From Marinihelvus sp036351115 (lineage in GTDB: Bacteria > Pseudomonadota > Gammaproteobacteria > Xanthomonadales > SZUA-36), in assembly GCA_036351115.1 (NCBI GenBank), contig JAZBOL010000087.1, positions 24,342 to 88,341 on the forward strand: a stretch of DNA of 64,000 nt, written 5' to 3'. This document shows positions 51,533 through 60,525 of this stretch, in pieces. The position numbers and the translations under genes were made by a program. The notes under the pieces were generated by a model. That model did not search any database. It saw only the letters and a list, made by a program, of their open reading frames with translations, and was not told the DNA's origin. Positions within the stretch are counted from its first letter, which is position 1, and each line of letters begins with the position of its first letter.

Positions 51533-51826
51533 ATGACCTTCAAAAACCTGTTTATCGACCACGAGCGTACCCCGGAGGAAGAAGCCTGGGTGGAGGAAGA
51601 AATCGCGGACCAGGAGGAGCGCTTCGCGACGATCGACCAGGCCATGAAGGATCTCGGGCCCACCCGGGAGAAGTGGTACCGGGAGTTTCACGACCGAATC
51701 TCGACCATCGGCTTCAACGAGGACGGCGACATGAAGCGCGTCATTCCGCGCGAAGAGCTGCCCGCCCAGCCGGAAGGCCGGCAGGATCGGGTGGTCTGGA
51801 AATACGGCATCGACAGCGAAGACTGA
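51533..51826 (+). CDS. Uncharacterised 97-aa acidic protein
   Basis: A small, charged, helical protein (MTFKNLFIDHERTPEEEAWV; many Glu, Asp and Arg) without signal peptide or membrane segment. I do not recognise the family. CGGAGGAA lies eight bases before the ATG. It is intercalated between the CoA transferase and the bicupin (12-base gap), so it is probably part of the same operon, perhaps as a small subunit of one of its enzymes. Confidence 0.7.
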   Translation: MTFKNLFIDHERTPEEEAWVEEEIADQEERFATIDQAMKDLGPTREKWYREFHDRISTIGFNEDGDMKRVIPREELPAQPEGRQDRVVWKYGIDSED

Positions 51827-51838
51827 GGAGGAAACACC

Positions 51839-52873
51839 ATGGCACGTCCACACATCGAACCCTTCTGCGACCGCGACGTCGATTTCAAGAACATGAATCT
51901 GCCGGGCTTCGGCAACGGCATGCGCTACAAGATGCTCAGTTTCGACGTGGACACGGGCGCCTGCACCATGACCGTCCAGTTCGACGGCGGCTACGCCCAG
52001 ACACCGGGCTTTTCCTGGTCCGAAATGGAATTCATGGTCATCGAGGGCAGCCTGCAGGTCGGCGACCGCACCCTGCGCAAGGGCCATTACGCCTTTGTGC
52101 CGGCCGGCTACGCCATGCCGGCGATCAGCTCACCGGACGGCGCGCTGGTGCTCATGATGTACAACACGGGAGAGCCGAGCCTCGTCGAGGCCGACGAGCA
52201 CCACCCCCAGGCGCAGGTCGGGCTGTACCACGATATCGATTCTTACCTGGACATACCCTGGGCGCTGGGGAACGTGACCAAGCCGTCCGTGGCCCAGGGC
52301 TGCCTCATCAAGCTGCTGAACTACAACCCGATCAGCTACGCGATGACGTTTCTGTACTGCATGACGCCGGCGTTCTACCAGGACAACATCAGCTACCACG
52401 ACTGCGCCGAGGAGTCCTACCACCTCTGGGGGACGAGCTGGATGATGCAGTTCGGTGAAATTCCGACCGGCGGGTACTTCTGGCGACCGGCCTACATCAA
52501 TCACGGCGCCTTTGCCTCCGAGCTGGGCTGTATCGCCCTGGGCCGCGTAGATTCCAAGCTGTTCAACTACTTCCACTACAACCCCTGGTCCACGCCCAAG
52601 GAAAACCAGATGCGCGCCGCGGCCCGCAGCTACCAGCGGGACCCGCTGCTGTACCAGTGGATGGTGAGCCACGCGCACAACCACCCGCACGGCCCCGAGG
52701 ATTTCGAACAGAGCCAGGCGCTGCTCGGCGCCAACCACGAGGCGCAGCGGGTATCCGACGGCAAGGAACACAGCCACTGGCACTCGCACAACCACGTTCA
52801 CGACCACGACCACGATCACGATCACGACCATGATCATGAGCACGGTCATGGGCATGGGCACCACCACGACTGA
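51839..52873 (+). CDS. Bicupin with an 18-histidine C-terminal tail
   Basis: 344 aa. The first cupin (about 25-120) has FSWSEMEFMVIEGSLQVGDR and KGHYAFVPAGYAMPAIS, resembling ureidoglycine aminohydrolase-type cupins; a second, less typical cupin (about 170-260) carries EESYHLWGTSW and GGYFWRPAYINHG, with candidate metal ligands His and Glu. The last 34 residues (HSHWHSHNHVHDHDH onward) contain 18 His. This probably is a metal-storage or acquisition tail on a metal-dependent enzyme. GAGGAAAC precedes the ATG. Last gene of the operon. Confidence 0.8.
   Translation: MARPHIEPFCDRDVDFKNMNLPGFGNGMRYKMLSFDVDTGACTMTVQFDGGYAQTPGFSWSEMEFMVIEGSLQVGDRTLRKGHYAFVPAGYAMPAISSPDGALVLMMYNTGEPSLVEADEHHPQAQVGLYHDIDSYLDIPWALGNVTKPSVAQGCLIKLLNYNPISYAMTFLYCMTPAFYQDNISYHDCAEESYHLWGTSWMMQFGEIPTGGYFWRPAYINHGAFASELGCIALGRVDSKLFNYFHYNPWSTPKENQMRAAARSYQRDPLLYQWMVSHAHNHPHGPEDFEQSQALLGANHEAQRVSDGKEHSHWHSHNHVHDHDHDHDHDHDHEHGHGHGHHHD
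52769..52870 (+). repeat. CAC-rich codon repeat encoding the His tail
   Basis: Thirty-four codons, mostly CAC/CAT alternating with GAC/GAT and then GGT/GGG, form a low-complexity tract prone to slippage. It stays in frame to the stop codon. Confidence 0.85.
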
Positions 52874-52951
52874 ACTCCGAGGCGGGGTGCGGGTCCTGGG
52901 TCCTGGGCGACCGCCCGATCCCGCAGCGGGAGAAGCCCGCCGACGCGGATT

Positions 52952-53869
52952 TCAGGCCTGATCGCTGGGCAAAACGGCGTGTCCCCCGAAGGCGTTTCTC
53001 ATGCTGGCCAGCAGCCTGGCCGTATAGTCTCCGCCCCCCTGGCTTTCGAAACGGGCAATGATGGCCTGGGTCATGACGGGGGCCGGGACGCCCTGGTCGA
53101 TGGCCTCGATGGCGGTCCAGCGGCCCTCGCCGGAGTCGGGCACCACCGGCGCGATGGCGTCCAGGTCCTGGTCCTCGCCGAGGAACCCCGCCGTGAGATC
53201 CAGCAGCCAGCTGCGCACCACGCTGCCGTGGCGCCAGGCTTCCGTCAGTGCCGCGAGGTCGTAGTCGAAATCTTCCCGGCTTTTCATGAGGGCGAGGCCT
53301 TCCGCAAGGGCCTGCATCATGCCGTACTCGATGCCGTTGTGGACCATCTTGGCGTAATGGCCGGAGCCCACGGGACCGCAATGCACCCAGCCCCGGTCCG
53401 CGGCGGGCGCGAGCGCTTCGATCACCGGCCGGATTGCGTCGATGTCACTCTTATCGCCGCCGAGCATGAGGCAGTAGCCTGCTTCGAGGCCCCAGATCCC
53501 GCCGGAGACGCCGGCGTCGACGAAATGGATACCGGCGCCGGCGAGTGCTTCGGATCGGTGTAAAGCGTCCCTGTAACGGGAATTGGCTCCATCGACGATG
53601 CGGTCGCCCGTCTCCAGCAGCTCGGCCAGCCGGTCCACGGCTCCCTGCGTGATCGCTCCGGCCGGCAGCATGAGCCAGACGGTGCGGGGCGCCGGCAGCG
53701 CCTGTACCAGGGCTTCCAGCGACTCGACGGCCGTGGCGCCGGTCTCTTCGCCAAGGGCTCGGGTCTGCGCGGCGTCGATGTCATAGGCCACGATGTCGAT
53801 TCCCTTCGAGCGCAGCCGGCGAACCATGTTGCCGCCCATCTTGCCGAGTCCAACCATTCCCAGGTGCAT
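52952..53869 (-). CDS. 6-phosphogluconate dehydrogenase, short NAD-type (GndA/YqeC-like)
   Basis: 305 aa from the ATG at MHLGMVGLGKMGGNMVRRL, which follows GGAGA. The short form of 6-phosphogluconate dehydrogenase lacks the C-terminal half of the E. coli Gnd (468 aa). NAD loop GLGKMGGN, IVDGANSRYRDALHR, VDAGVSGGIWGLEAGYCLMLGG and CGPVGSGHYAKMVHNGIEYG (catalytic Lys and Asn) are present. It links sugar acids to the pentose phosphate pathway. Convergent with the cupin operon, divergent from dodecin. Confidence 0.92.
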   Translation of the reverse strand: MHLGMVGLGKMGGNMVRRLRSKGIDIVAYDIDAAQTRALGEETGATAVESLEALVQALPAPRTVWLMLPAGAITQGAVDRLAELLETGDRIVDGANSRYRDALHRSEALAGAGIHFVDAGVSGGIWGLEAGYCLMLGGDKSDIDAIRPVIEALAPAADRGWVHCGPVGSGHYAKMVHNGIEYGMMQALAEGLALMKSREDFDYDLAALTEAWRHGSVVRSWLLDLTAGFLGEDQDLDAIAPVVPDSGEGRWTAIEAIDQGVPAPVMTQAIIARFESQGGGDYTARLLASMRNAFGGHAVLPSDQA

Positions 53870-53971
53870 GTCGTGTCTCCCGCGTGTGACTGGTTCGATT
53901 ATGACCACATGCCCTGCAAGATCATGTCAGTGGACTAGACTCAGGGGACCCTTCAAAACGGAGTCACGCAC

Positions 53972-54172
53972 ATGTCCATCGCCAAAGTAACGGAAGTCAC
54001 CGCCAGCTCCTCCGAGAGCTTCGAAGATGCCATCCGGCAGGGCATCGCTCGCGCCGCGGAAACGATTCACGGCATGCAATCGGCCTGGGTGCAGGAGCAA
54101 AAGGTCGTGATCAGGGACGGCGCCGTCAGCGAGTGGCGCGTCAATCTCAAAATCACCTTCGTCCTCGACTGA
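53972..54172 (+). CDS. Dodecin
   Basis: 66-aa flavin-binding protein: VTEVTASSSESFEDAIRQGI then AWVQEQKVVI and EWRVNLKITFVLD, the dodecin fold and length. Members assemble as dodecamers that store FMN or lumichrome. CGGAG precedes the ATG by ten bases. It stands alone between divergent and convergent neighbours. Confidence 0.95.
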   Translation: MSIAKVTEVTASSSESFEDAIRQGIARAAETIHGMQSAWVQEQKVVIRDGAVSEWRVNLKITFVLD

Positions 54173-54199
54173 ACCGGGTAAGCGTGACGCTGAGGACGG

Positions 54200-55912
54200 T
54201 CAATCGGGCGGATTCCCCCGGGGCATTCCATCGACGACCACTAAGCCTGGCCTGAGTTCGTGGATCCTCGACGGGTCCATGGAAAACAGGTCCTGGTCGA
54301 GGACAATGAAGTCGGCGCGTTTGCCGGGCTCGAGCGTGCCCAGTTCGGCTTCCTGCCCGAGCTGCCAGGCTCCGCCGCGGGTGTAGCCGTCAACGAGGAC
54401 TTCGAGCGATAGCCGCTCGCTGGCCGGGCCGCTGCGGGGGCCGTCCGGCGCGTCTTCACGGTATTGGCGACGATGGCCGACCTGCATGCCCGTAAAGGGG
54501 CTGGCCGAGCCGTCGTGCCATTCGCTCGGGAAATAGACGTCGCTGGAGAAGTTGACCACCGCGCCACTGTCGAGCAGGGGCCGGACCGGGTAGGTGTGTT
54601 TTACCCGGTCCCCCAGGGCGGCCTCATAGATCGGGACGTCATGGCCGTGCCAGGCGGGGGTGAACTGGGCGATCACATTCAGCTCGGCGAAGCGCGGCCG
54701 GTCGGCCGGGTCGATCAGCTGCAGGTGGGTGAGGGCGACCCGGATGGCGAGTGGCCGCCCGAGGGCCGCGCGTGCGTCTTCAACCGAATCCAGTGCGTTT
54801 CGCACGGCCTGGTCCCCGAGGGCGTGGACATGCAGGTTCAACCCTTCCCGGTCCAGTTCCAGGATGATCTGTTTCAATTCCTCCCGGGACAGCATGCTAC
54901 CGCCCCGGTTGCCCGGCGTATCCGCGTAGTCTTCGATGAGATGGGCCGTCCGGCTTTCCACGACACCATCGAGATAGATCTTGAGGGTATCGATGCGCAG
55001 TCGGTCACCGTTGAAGCGTTCGCCCAACTCTTTCAGTCGCCTGATCGCATCCGGTATTTGCCGGCGGAGGAAGAGCGTGTAGGCGCCGAAATAGCGGACA
55101 GGCAACCGGCCGCTTTCGTCGAGGCGGCTCACCGCGGCATAGACCGGCTCGTCAGCACCGAAGTTACCCGCGTCGAACAGGGTCGTGACACCGACGCTCG
55201 AGAGGTAGTTCAGGTACTGAAGGAGCATACGTTCTCCGGTCGCATCGAGGCCCCGGAACCGATTCACCAGGTCCGTCGCGGCGGACTCCGTGATGTAGCC
55301 CGTCAGTGCCCCGGACGCATCCCGCTGGAAATAGGAAACGCCTGGTAACGGATCGATAACGGTTTCGTCGATGCCGGCGATTTCCAGAACGCGGGAGTTG
55401 ACCCAGATGTTGTGCAGGGTGACGTCCCAGAGAATCACGGGCCGTTCGGATTCGAGTCGGTCGAGGTCGCGCCGGTGCGGACCTTCCGTCCCGAACCACC
55501 GGTTGTCCCAGCCCATCGCATGAATCAATTCACGGTCCGGGTGCGCCTCGATGAGCGCCTCGATGTCAGCGAGCTGGGCGGGTCGGTCCGGCGCCTCGGG
55601 AAGTTCCAGCAAATCGTTGAACAGGGCGATGTAGCCGGGGTGTGCGTGCGCATCGATGAGGCCCGGCAGCACCAGCCTTCCACCGAGGTCCCGGTGGACT
55701 GAGCCGGCCCGACGCCACGGCGCCAGGTCGGCCTGTTTCCCGATGGCCAGGATACGTCCATTTTCGACAACCAGGGTGTCCGCCCAGGGCTGGGCGGGTG
55801 AGGCCGTGTAAATGCGCGCATTGGTCCAAACGGTCCGGGAAGGCTCCGAGGGTTCGGCAGTTACCTCGGCGGCCAGCAGCGATGCAAAGAGCAGGGTGGC
55901 GATGCGAAACAC
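54200..55912 (-). CDS. Exported YtcJ-like amidohydrolase
   Basis: 570 aa with an N-terminal signal peptide (about 1-19, ending EVTAE). Amidohydrolase metal motif LPGLIDAHAHPGYIA, plus GWDNRWF, LNLHVHALGDQAVRNALD and NFSSDVYFP. It is only distantly like the YtcJ-type protein at 24.0-25.8 kb, which is a putative lipoprotein. A periplasmic location would be unusual for this family. It is followed on the same strand by dodecin's opposite side and preceded by an alpha/beta hydrolase. Confidence 0.83.
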   Translation of the reverse strand: MFRIATLLFASLLAAEVTAEPSEPSRTVWTNARIYTASPAQPWADTLVVENGRILAIGKQADLAPWRRAGSVHRDLGGRLVLPGLIDAHAHPGYIALFNDLLELPEAPDRPAQLADIEALIEAHPDRELIHAMGWDNRWFGTEGPHRRDLDRLESERPVILWDVTLHNIWVNSRVLEIAGIDETVIDPLPGVSYFQRDASGALTGYITESAATDLVNRFRGLDATGERMLLQYLNYLSSVGVTTLFDAGNFGADEPVYAAVSRLDESGRLPVRYFGAYTLFLRRQIPDAIRRLKELGERFNGDRLRIDTLKIYLDGVVESRTAHLIEDYADTPGNRGGSMLSREELKQIILELDREGLNLHVHALGDQAVRNALDSVEDARAALGRPLAIRVALTHLQLIDPADRPRFAELNVIAQFTPAWHGHDVPIYEAALGDRVKHTYPVRPLLDSGAVVNFSSDVYFPSEWHDGSASPFTGMQVGHRRQYREDAPDGPRSGPASERLSLEVLVDGYTRGGAWQLGQEAELGTLEPGKRADFIVLDQDLFSMDPSRIHELRPGLVVVDGMPRGNPPD

Positions 55913-55959
55913 GGGCGTTCTCCGGACCGTTTCTGGGAATGTCCGAGCCTACATCGTTT

Positions 55960-56853
55960 TCAGATCGAGGCGAGAAATCGATTCAGTGCATCCAGCGCCA
56001 ACGGCTCGGTCAAGGTGGGTACATGCCCGCGCCGCGGTACCGTCACGACCTCGAGGTCCGGCTTGATTGCCTGCATGCGCTGCACGATTTCCGGTGAGAT
56101 GACGTCGGAGAGTTCGCCGCGCAGGAGCAGGCACGGCATGGTGATCGCCCGGAAGTTGTCCCAGGGATCGAGGTTAAGGCCTTTCATGCGTTTCAGCCCG
56201 AATCGTCTCATCCACTTGACGAGCTTCACGCTTTTGAGCGCCTCGCGCAGGGCATCGCCGATGGCCGGGTCATAGGCGGGCTCGAGCATGCCGTCCTCAC
56301 GTTCCCGCCAGGCCGCTTTGGCCTGCTCGAGCCAGAAATCTTCTTCGGCATCCGGATAGGCGAGGGCGTAATTTTTCTTCGCCATCCTGGCGGCCGTGGC
56401 CCAGTCGGGCTGCGCCGGCGTGGCGCCGACGTAGGTGGAAATGCGTGCGAGGGCTTCCGGCGTAACTTCCGGGCCGACATCGTTGAGCACAATGCCGCGG
56501 AGTCGCTCCGGGTGCTGGTCCGCCATGATCATGGACATAAGACCGCCCAGGGACGTGCCGATCACCGCGCAGCGCTCCACACCGAGCTCGTCCAGCAGTC
56601 CCCAGGCGTCCTTCACATAGGTCGGCGGCAGATATTGTTTCCAGTTCGGATCCCGCTCGGATTCTCCGCGACCCCGCAGGTCCGGCGTGACCACCCGCCA
56701 GCGGTCCGCGAGATGCCCGGCGATGCCCTCGAAGTCCTTGCAGTTGCGCGTCAGACCGGGCAGGCACAGTACGACGTTTTCGCCCTCGCCGTAGACCCGG
56801 TAGTAGAGCGACAGCCCGTCGAAAGCGGTATAGCGGTGTTCCGTGAAACGCAT
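55960..56853 (-). CDS. Alpha/beta hydrolase
   Basis: 297 aa. FDGLSLYYRVYGEGENVVLC, LPGLTRNCKDF, TPDLRGRGESERD, nucleophile S101 in VIGTSLGGLMSM, and a catalytic-His stretch VPRRGHVPTLTEP near the C-terminus. The enzyme is probably an intracellular esterase or C-C hydrolase. It starts 12 bases after the AMP-ligase stop, in one operon with it. Confidence 0.9.
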   Translation of the reverse strand: MRFTEHRYTAFDGLSLYYRVYGEGENVVLCLPGLTRNCKDFEGIAGHLADRWRVVTPDLRGRGESERDPNWKQYLPPTYVKDAWGLLDELGVERCAVIGTSLGGLMSMIMADQHPERLRGIVLNDVGPEVTPEALARISTYVGATPAQPDWATAARMAKKNYALAYPDAEEDFWLEQAKAAWREREDGMLEPAYDPAIGDALREALKSVKLVKWMRRFGLKRMKGLNLDPWDNFRAITMPCLLLRGELSDVISPEIVQRMQAIKPDLEVVTVPRRGHVPTLTEPLALDALNRFLASI

Positions 56854-56864
56854 GGTGATTTCCG

Positions 56865-58418
56865 TCAGTGGTTGGACAGCCAGTCCCGGTACTGGTCGCG
56901 GAGCTGGCGTTTGAGAATTTTGCCGTTGGCGTTGCGGGGCAGCTCGTTCACGACGACGGCGCCAACGATGCGCTGGTGCCGGCCAACCCGCTCGTTGGTC
57001 CAGGCGACCAGGGCGTCCGGATCGGCGTCACCGACGACCACGGCAAGGGGGGATTCGCCCCACCGCTCGCTGTCCACGGCGATGACCGCCGCCTCCTCGA
57101 CCTCGGGATGATCGGCCAGGGTCGCCTCGATGTCCGCCGGGTAGAGGTTCATTCCGCCGGAGATGATCATGTCCTTCTTGCGGTCCACGAGGAACAGGAA
57201 GCCCGCCTCGTCCAGGCGCCCGATGTCACCCGTCCGCAGCCAGCGGCGGCCGGAGCCGTCGGTCCAGGTCGCGTCGCGGTTGGCCGCCTCCCGTTCGTGG
57301 TATCCGGCCATGAGGTGCCTGCCGCGGCCCACGATCTCGCCGGCTTCACCCGCAGCGCAGGGTTGGTCGTTTTCATCGAGAATGAGCAGGTCGATGCCCA
57401 TGAGCGGCTTGCCGACGCTGGACAGCCGGTCAACGGCGTCTTCCGGCTCCAGGGTCGTGATCAGGCCCTCGGTGAGGCCGTAGAGCTCCACCAGCTGGGG
57501 CGAAAGCCGCGCCATGATGGCCTGTTTCAGGTCGGTGCCCAGCGGGGACCCGCAGCACATGAGGCTCTTGATCGTTCCCAGGTCCGTCTCCGCGAACGAC
57601 GGGGAAGAAAGTATGCGCTGGAACTGCACGGGCACCATGGCCGAGTGGGTGACGCCGCGGGCCTCGACCGTCGCGAGCCAGTCCTCCGCATCGAAGCTGC
57701 GCATGATGACGACCGTGCCGCCCGTGAGGAGCGTGCAGCCCATGCCGGCCCAGGAGATGTTCGAAAACAGACCGATGGAGCAGAGGTTCACGCTGGCCCG
57801 GTCGTAGCGCAGGGCGATGGCCAGGTCGTAGAACCAGTCCAGGCGCCGGCGGTGGGTGTGCACGATGCCCTTGGGCTGGCCCGTCGTGCCCGAGGAATAG
57901 ATGATGTTGCATTCGTCCTCGTCGCGCAGTGGCACGGCGGGGGCGCCGCCGGACTGTGTTGCGCGCCAGTCATCGTAGCTTGTCCAACCGGCTTCGCCGC
58001 CCCCGGTCGCATACCAGTGCCTGACGTTTCCCGGCTCCGCGCGCTGCGGTTCCAGGCGCGGCGCCTGGGCCTCGCTCGCAAAGACCGCGATCGCCCCGGC
58101 GTCGCGAATCATGTTCGCGAGGCCCGGGTCGGCCACCAGCGGGTTAAGGGGGACGGTGACGCCACCGGCGACGATGATGCCGAAGAGGATGACCAGCATG
58201 TCCGGGCTGTTGTCCATGAGGACGGCCACCCGGTCGCCGGTTTGAAGCCCGTCGTCACGCAGGCCGTTGGCCACCTGGCAGAGCTGACGATGGAATTCCC
58301 GCCAGGAAAGCGTCTTGTCGTCGCAGATTACCGCTGGTTTGCAGCCCATCCACCGCCCGTTGAGGTCGAGGACCTCGGGCAGGAGTGGGGCAGGGGCGTC
58401 GAACCAGGGCGCGCTCAT
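56865..58418 (-). CDS. AMP-forming acyl-CoA synthetase/ligase
   Basis: 517-aa ANL-superfamily enzyme that adenylates a carboxylic acid and transfers it to CoA. P-loop-like IIYSSGTTGQPKGIVHTH, GLTEGLITTLEPE, DLLILDENDQP, TGDIGRLDEAGFLFLVDRKKDM and the C-terminal lysine motif PRNANGKILKRQLRD are all present. ATG at MSAPWFDAPAPLL. With 3-hydroxybutyrate dehydrogenase next door, acetoacetate or a branched/medium fatty acid is a possible substrate, but this is inference. Confidence 0.92.
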   Translation of the reverse strand: MSAPWFDAPAPLLPEVLDLNGRWMGCKPAVICDDKTLSWREFHRQLCQVANGLRDDGLQTGDRVAVLMDNSPDMLVILFGIIVAGGVTVPLNPLVADPGLANMIRDAGAIAVFASEAQAPRLEPQRAEPGNVRHWYATGGGEAGWTSYDDWRATQSGGAPAVPLRDEDECNIIYSSGTTGQPKGIVHTHRRRLDWFYDLAIALRYDRASVNLCSIGLFSNISWAGMGCTLLTGGTVVIMRSFDAEDWLATVEARGVTHSAMVPVQFQRILSSPSFAETDLGTIKSLMCCGSPLGTDLKQAIMARLSPQLVELYGLTEGLITTLEPEDAVDRLSSVGKPLMGIDLLILDENDQPCAAGEAGEIVGRGRHLMAGYHEREAANRDATWTDGSGRRWLRTGDIGRLDEAGFLFLVDRKKDMIISGGMNLYPADIEATLADHPEVEEAAVIAVDSERWGESPLAVVVGDADPDALVAWTNERVGRHQRIVGAVVVNELPRNANGKILKRQLRDQYRDWLSNH

Positions 58419-58428
58419 GGCCCTGAAT

Positions 58429-59223
58429 CTACTTGGCGGTCCAGCCGCCGTCCACGGGCAGCACGGTGCCGGTGATCGACGCCGCGCCCTCGGTGCAGAG
58501 GAAAAGGGCCAGGGCGGCGCACTCCCCGATACCCACGAGGCGCCGGGTCGGCTGCGCGAGCAGCATGACATCCCGCAGCACTTCCTCTTCCGTGATGCCC
58601 CGGGCGCGGGCCGTGTCCGCCACCTGGCCCGCGACCAGCGGGGTTTCCACGTAGCCGGGCGCGATCGCGTTCACCGTGACGCCGCTGGTGGCCGCTTCCA
58701 GGGCCGCAGTCTTGGTCAGGCCTGCGATCCCGTGCTTGGCGGCTACGTAGGCGACCTTGAAGGGCGATGCCCGCAAGGCATGGGCAGACGCGATATTCAC
58801 GATGCGTCCCCAGCCCGCATCCATCATGGCTGGAAGCGCCAGGCGGGTGGTGTGGAATGCGGAAGACAGGTTGATGGCAATGATGGCGTCCCAGCGCTCC
58901 GTCGGAAACTCGCCGAGGGGCGCGACATGCTGGATGCCGGCGTTGTTGACGAGAATGTCCACGGGTCCACGGGCGTTCACGGCGTCGCGCATCAGGTGTT
59001 CGATCTGCGCCGGTTCGCGCATGTCGGCGCCATGGTGCGCCACGGCCGCCCCCGAGCGTCCTGCGAGGTCGTCGACCAGTCGTTCGATGTGCCCGGATTC
59101 GCCCAGGCCGTTGATCGTCAGGGTGCAACCGGCGTCGGCGAAGGCCTCGGCGATGCCCTGGCCGATCCCGGAGGTCGAGCCGGTGATCAGGACGTGCCGG
59201 CCCTTGAGTGAGGCGTCATTCAT
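58429..59223 (-). CDS. bdhA: 3-hydroxybutyrate dehydrogenase
   Basis: 264-aa SDR oxidising D-3-hydroxybutyrate to acetoacetate. Cofactor loop TGSTSGIGQGIA, active-site S146, Y159 and K163 (ASAHALRASPFKVAYVAAKHG in two parts), NNAGIQHVAPLGEFP, and the ALALFLCTEGAASITGTVLP with PVDGGWT ending, all characteristic of BdhA. It is 10 bases from the AMP-ligase start and 3 bases from the MFS stop, so these genes are one operon. Confidence 0.93.
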   Translation of the reverse strand: MNDASLKGRHVLITGSTSGIGQGIAEAFADAGCTLTINGLGESGHIERLVDDLAGRSGAAVAHHGADMREPAQIEHLMRDAVNARGPVDILVNNAGIQHVAPLGEFPTERWDAIIAINLSSAFHTTRLALPAMMDAGWGRIVNIASAHALRASPFKVAYVAAKHGIAGLTKTAALEAATSGVTVNAIAPGYVETPLVAGQVADTARARGITEEEVLRDVMLLAQPTRRLVGIGECAALALFLCTEGAASITGTVLPVDGGWTAK

Positions 59224-59226
59224 GGA

Positions 59227-60510
59227 TCAGTCCTCCCAGTCCTGTTCGATCCATCGCGAGGCGAGAAAGAACAGGGTGGCTGCAACGAGATAGAAACCGG
59301 TGCCCGCGACGATGGACCAGCGCAGGGAGTCCGCCCCGTACTGGAGTTCCAGCGCGTCGGACAGGGCGCCGATGGCGAAGGTGCCCAGGCCGATGCCCAC
59401 CAGGTTGTTCACGAACAGGAAAACCGCCGAGGCGGTGGCCCGCATGTTCGGTGGTACGAGCTGCTGCACGGTGGACATGACCGGCCCGACCCAGACCAGG
59501 CCCAGGGCCACGGGGATCAGGATGGCGAAGAAGGCGAGGGTCAGCGTCGGTGTCAGGACACCGACGATGTAAGTCGGGACGGACACCAGGAAGGCGATGG
59601 CGGGAATGGTCACGTAGCGGGACCGCTTCACCTGCCCGAGCCGGTCACCGAGCCAGCCGCCGGCCCACATACCTGCCATGCCGCCCACCAGGAGTATCGC
59701 GCCGTAGAACAACGAGGCCTCGAGCAGCGTCAGCCCGTGGCTGCGCACGATGAAGGAAGGCATCCAGAAGAACAGGCCGTAGCCCATCATGGAGGAACAG
59801 GAAGCGCCCAGGGACAGGAACCAGAAGCTCGGCTTGCCCCCCAGCGTCCGGAAAATCTGGCCGATGCCCGGGGGTTTCGTGGCGGCGGCCTGGTCGTAGC
59901 GCCCGCGGGGCGGCTCCTTGACCAGGATCCGAAAGACGGGGGCGAGGAGCACCCCGGCGATGCCGACCGCAAAAAACGCGAAACGCCAGTCGACGAGGCT
60001 CGCGATGACCCCGCCGAACACGATGCCCAGGGCGCTCCCGATGGGGATGCCGAAGGAATAGAGGCTCATGGCGCGGGCGCGCTGTCCCGGCGGGTAGTAG
60101 TCCATGAGTAGCGAATAGGCCGGCGTGACCCCGCCGGCCTCACCGACACCGACGCCGAGGCGGGCGAGAAACAGGTGCCAGAAGTTTTGTGCCAGGCCGC
60201 ACAGCGCCGTCATGCCGCTCCAGAGCGCCAGGGCCACGGTGATGATCCAGGTCCGGCTGAAGCGGTCGGCCAGCATGGCGACGGGAATGCCCAGCCCCGT
60301 GTAGAACAGGGCAAAAGCGAGACCGCCCATGAGCCCGAGCTGTGTATCGCTCAGGCCGAGATCGGCCTTGATGGGAACGGCGAGGATGCCGACGATCTGC
60401 CGGTCGATGAAGTTGAAGGTGTAGACCAGGACGAGCATGACCAGGGCCAGGCTGCGGCCTTTCATCGCCTCGTCGCTTTTCGTGGGATCGGGAATCTGGG
60501 AAGCGCTCAT
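59227..60510 (-). CDS. MFS transporter (Spinster-like)
   Basis: 427 aa with twelve predicted membrane helices. Start MSASQIPDP. Early block FNFIDRQIVGILAVPIKADLG, the loop-2 motif GIPVAMLADRFSRTW and the Spinster-type GVGEAGGVTPAYSLLMDYYPP. Likely imports an organic acid for the operon. A 109-base gap to the TonB gene contains several strong hairpins. Confidence 0.9.
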   Translation of the reverse strand: MSASQIPDPTKSDEAMKGRSLALVMLVLVYTFNFIDRQIVGILAVPIKADLGLSDTQLGLMGGLAFALFYTGLGIPVAMLADRFSRTWIITVALALWSGMTALCGLAQNFWHLFLARLGVGVGEAGGVTPAYSLLMDYYPPGQRARAMSLYSFGIPIGSALGIVFGGVIASLVDWRFAFFAVGIAGVLLAPVFRILVKEPPRGRYDQAAATKPPGIGQIFRTLGGKPSFWFLSLGASCSSMMGYGLFFWMPSFIVRSHGLTLLEASLFYGAILLVGGMAGMWAGGWLGDRLGQVKRSRYVTIPAIAFLVSVPTYIVGVLTPTLTLAFFAILIPVALGLVWVGPVMSTVQQLVPPNMRATASAVFLFVNNLVGIGLGTFAIGALSDALELQYGADSLRWSIVAGTGFYLVAATLFFLASRWIEQDWED

Positions 60511-60525
60511 GCGCGGGCCTCGATG

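Noticed and set aside
52795..52870. CACGAC repeats as a CRISPR-like or other repeat array.
   Set aside because: Units are codons in frame with the cupin; no spacers.
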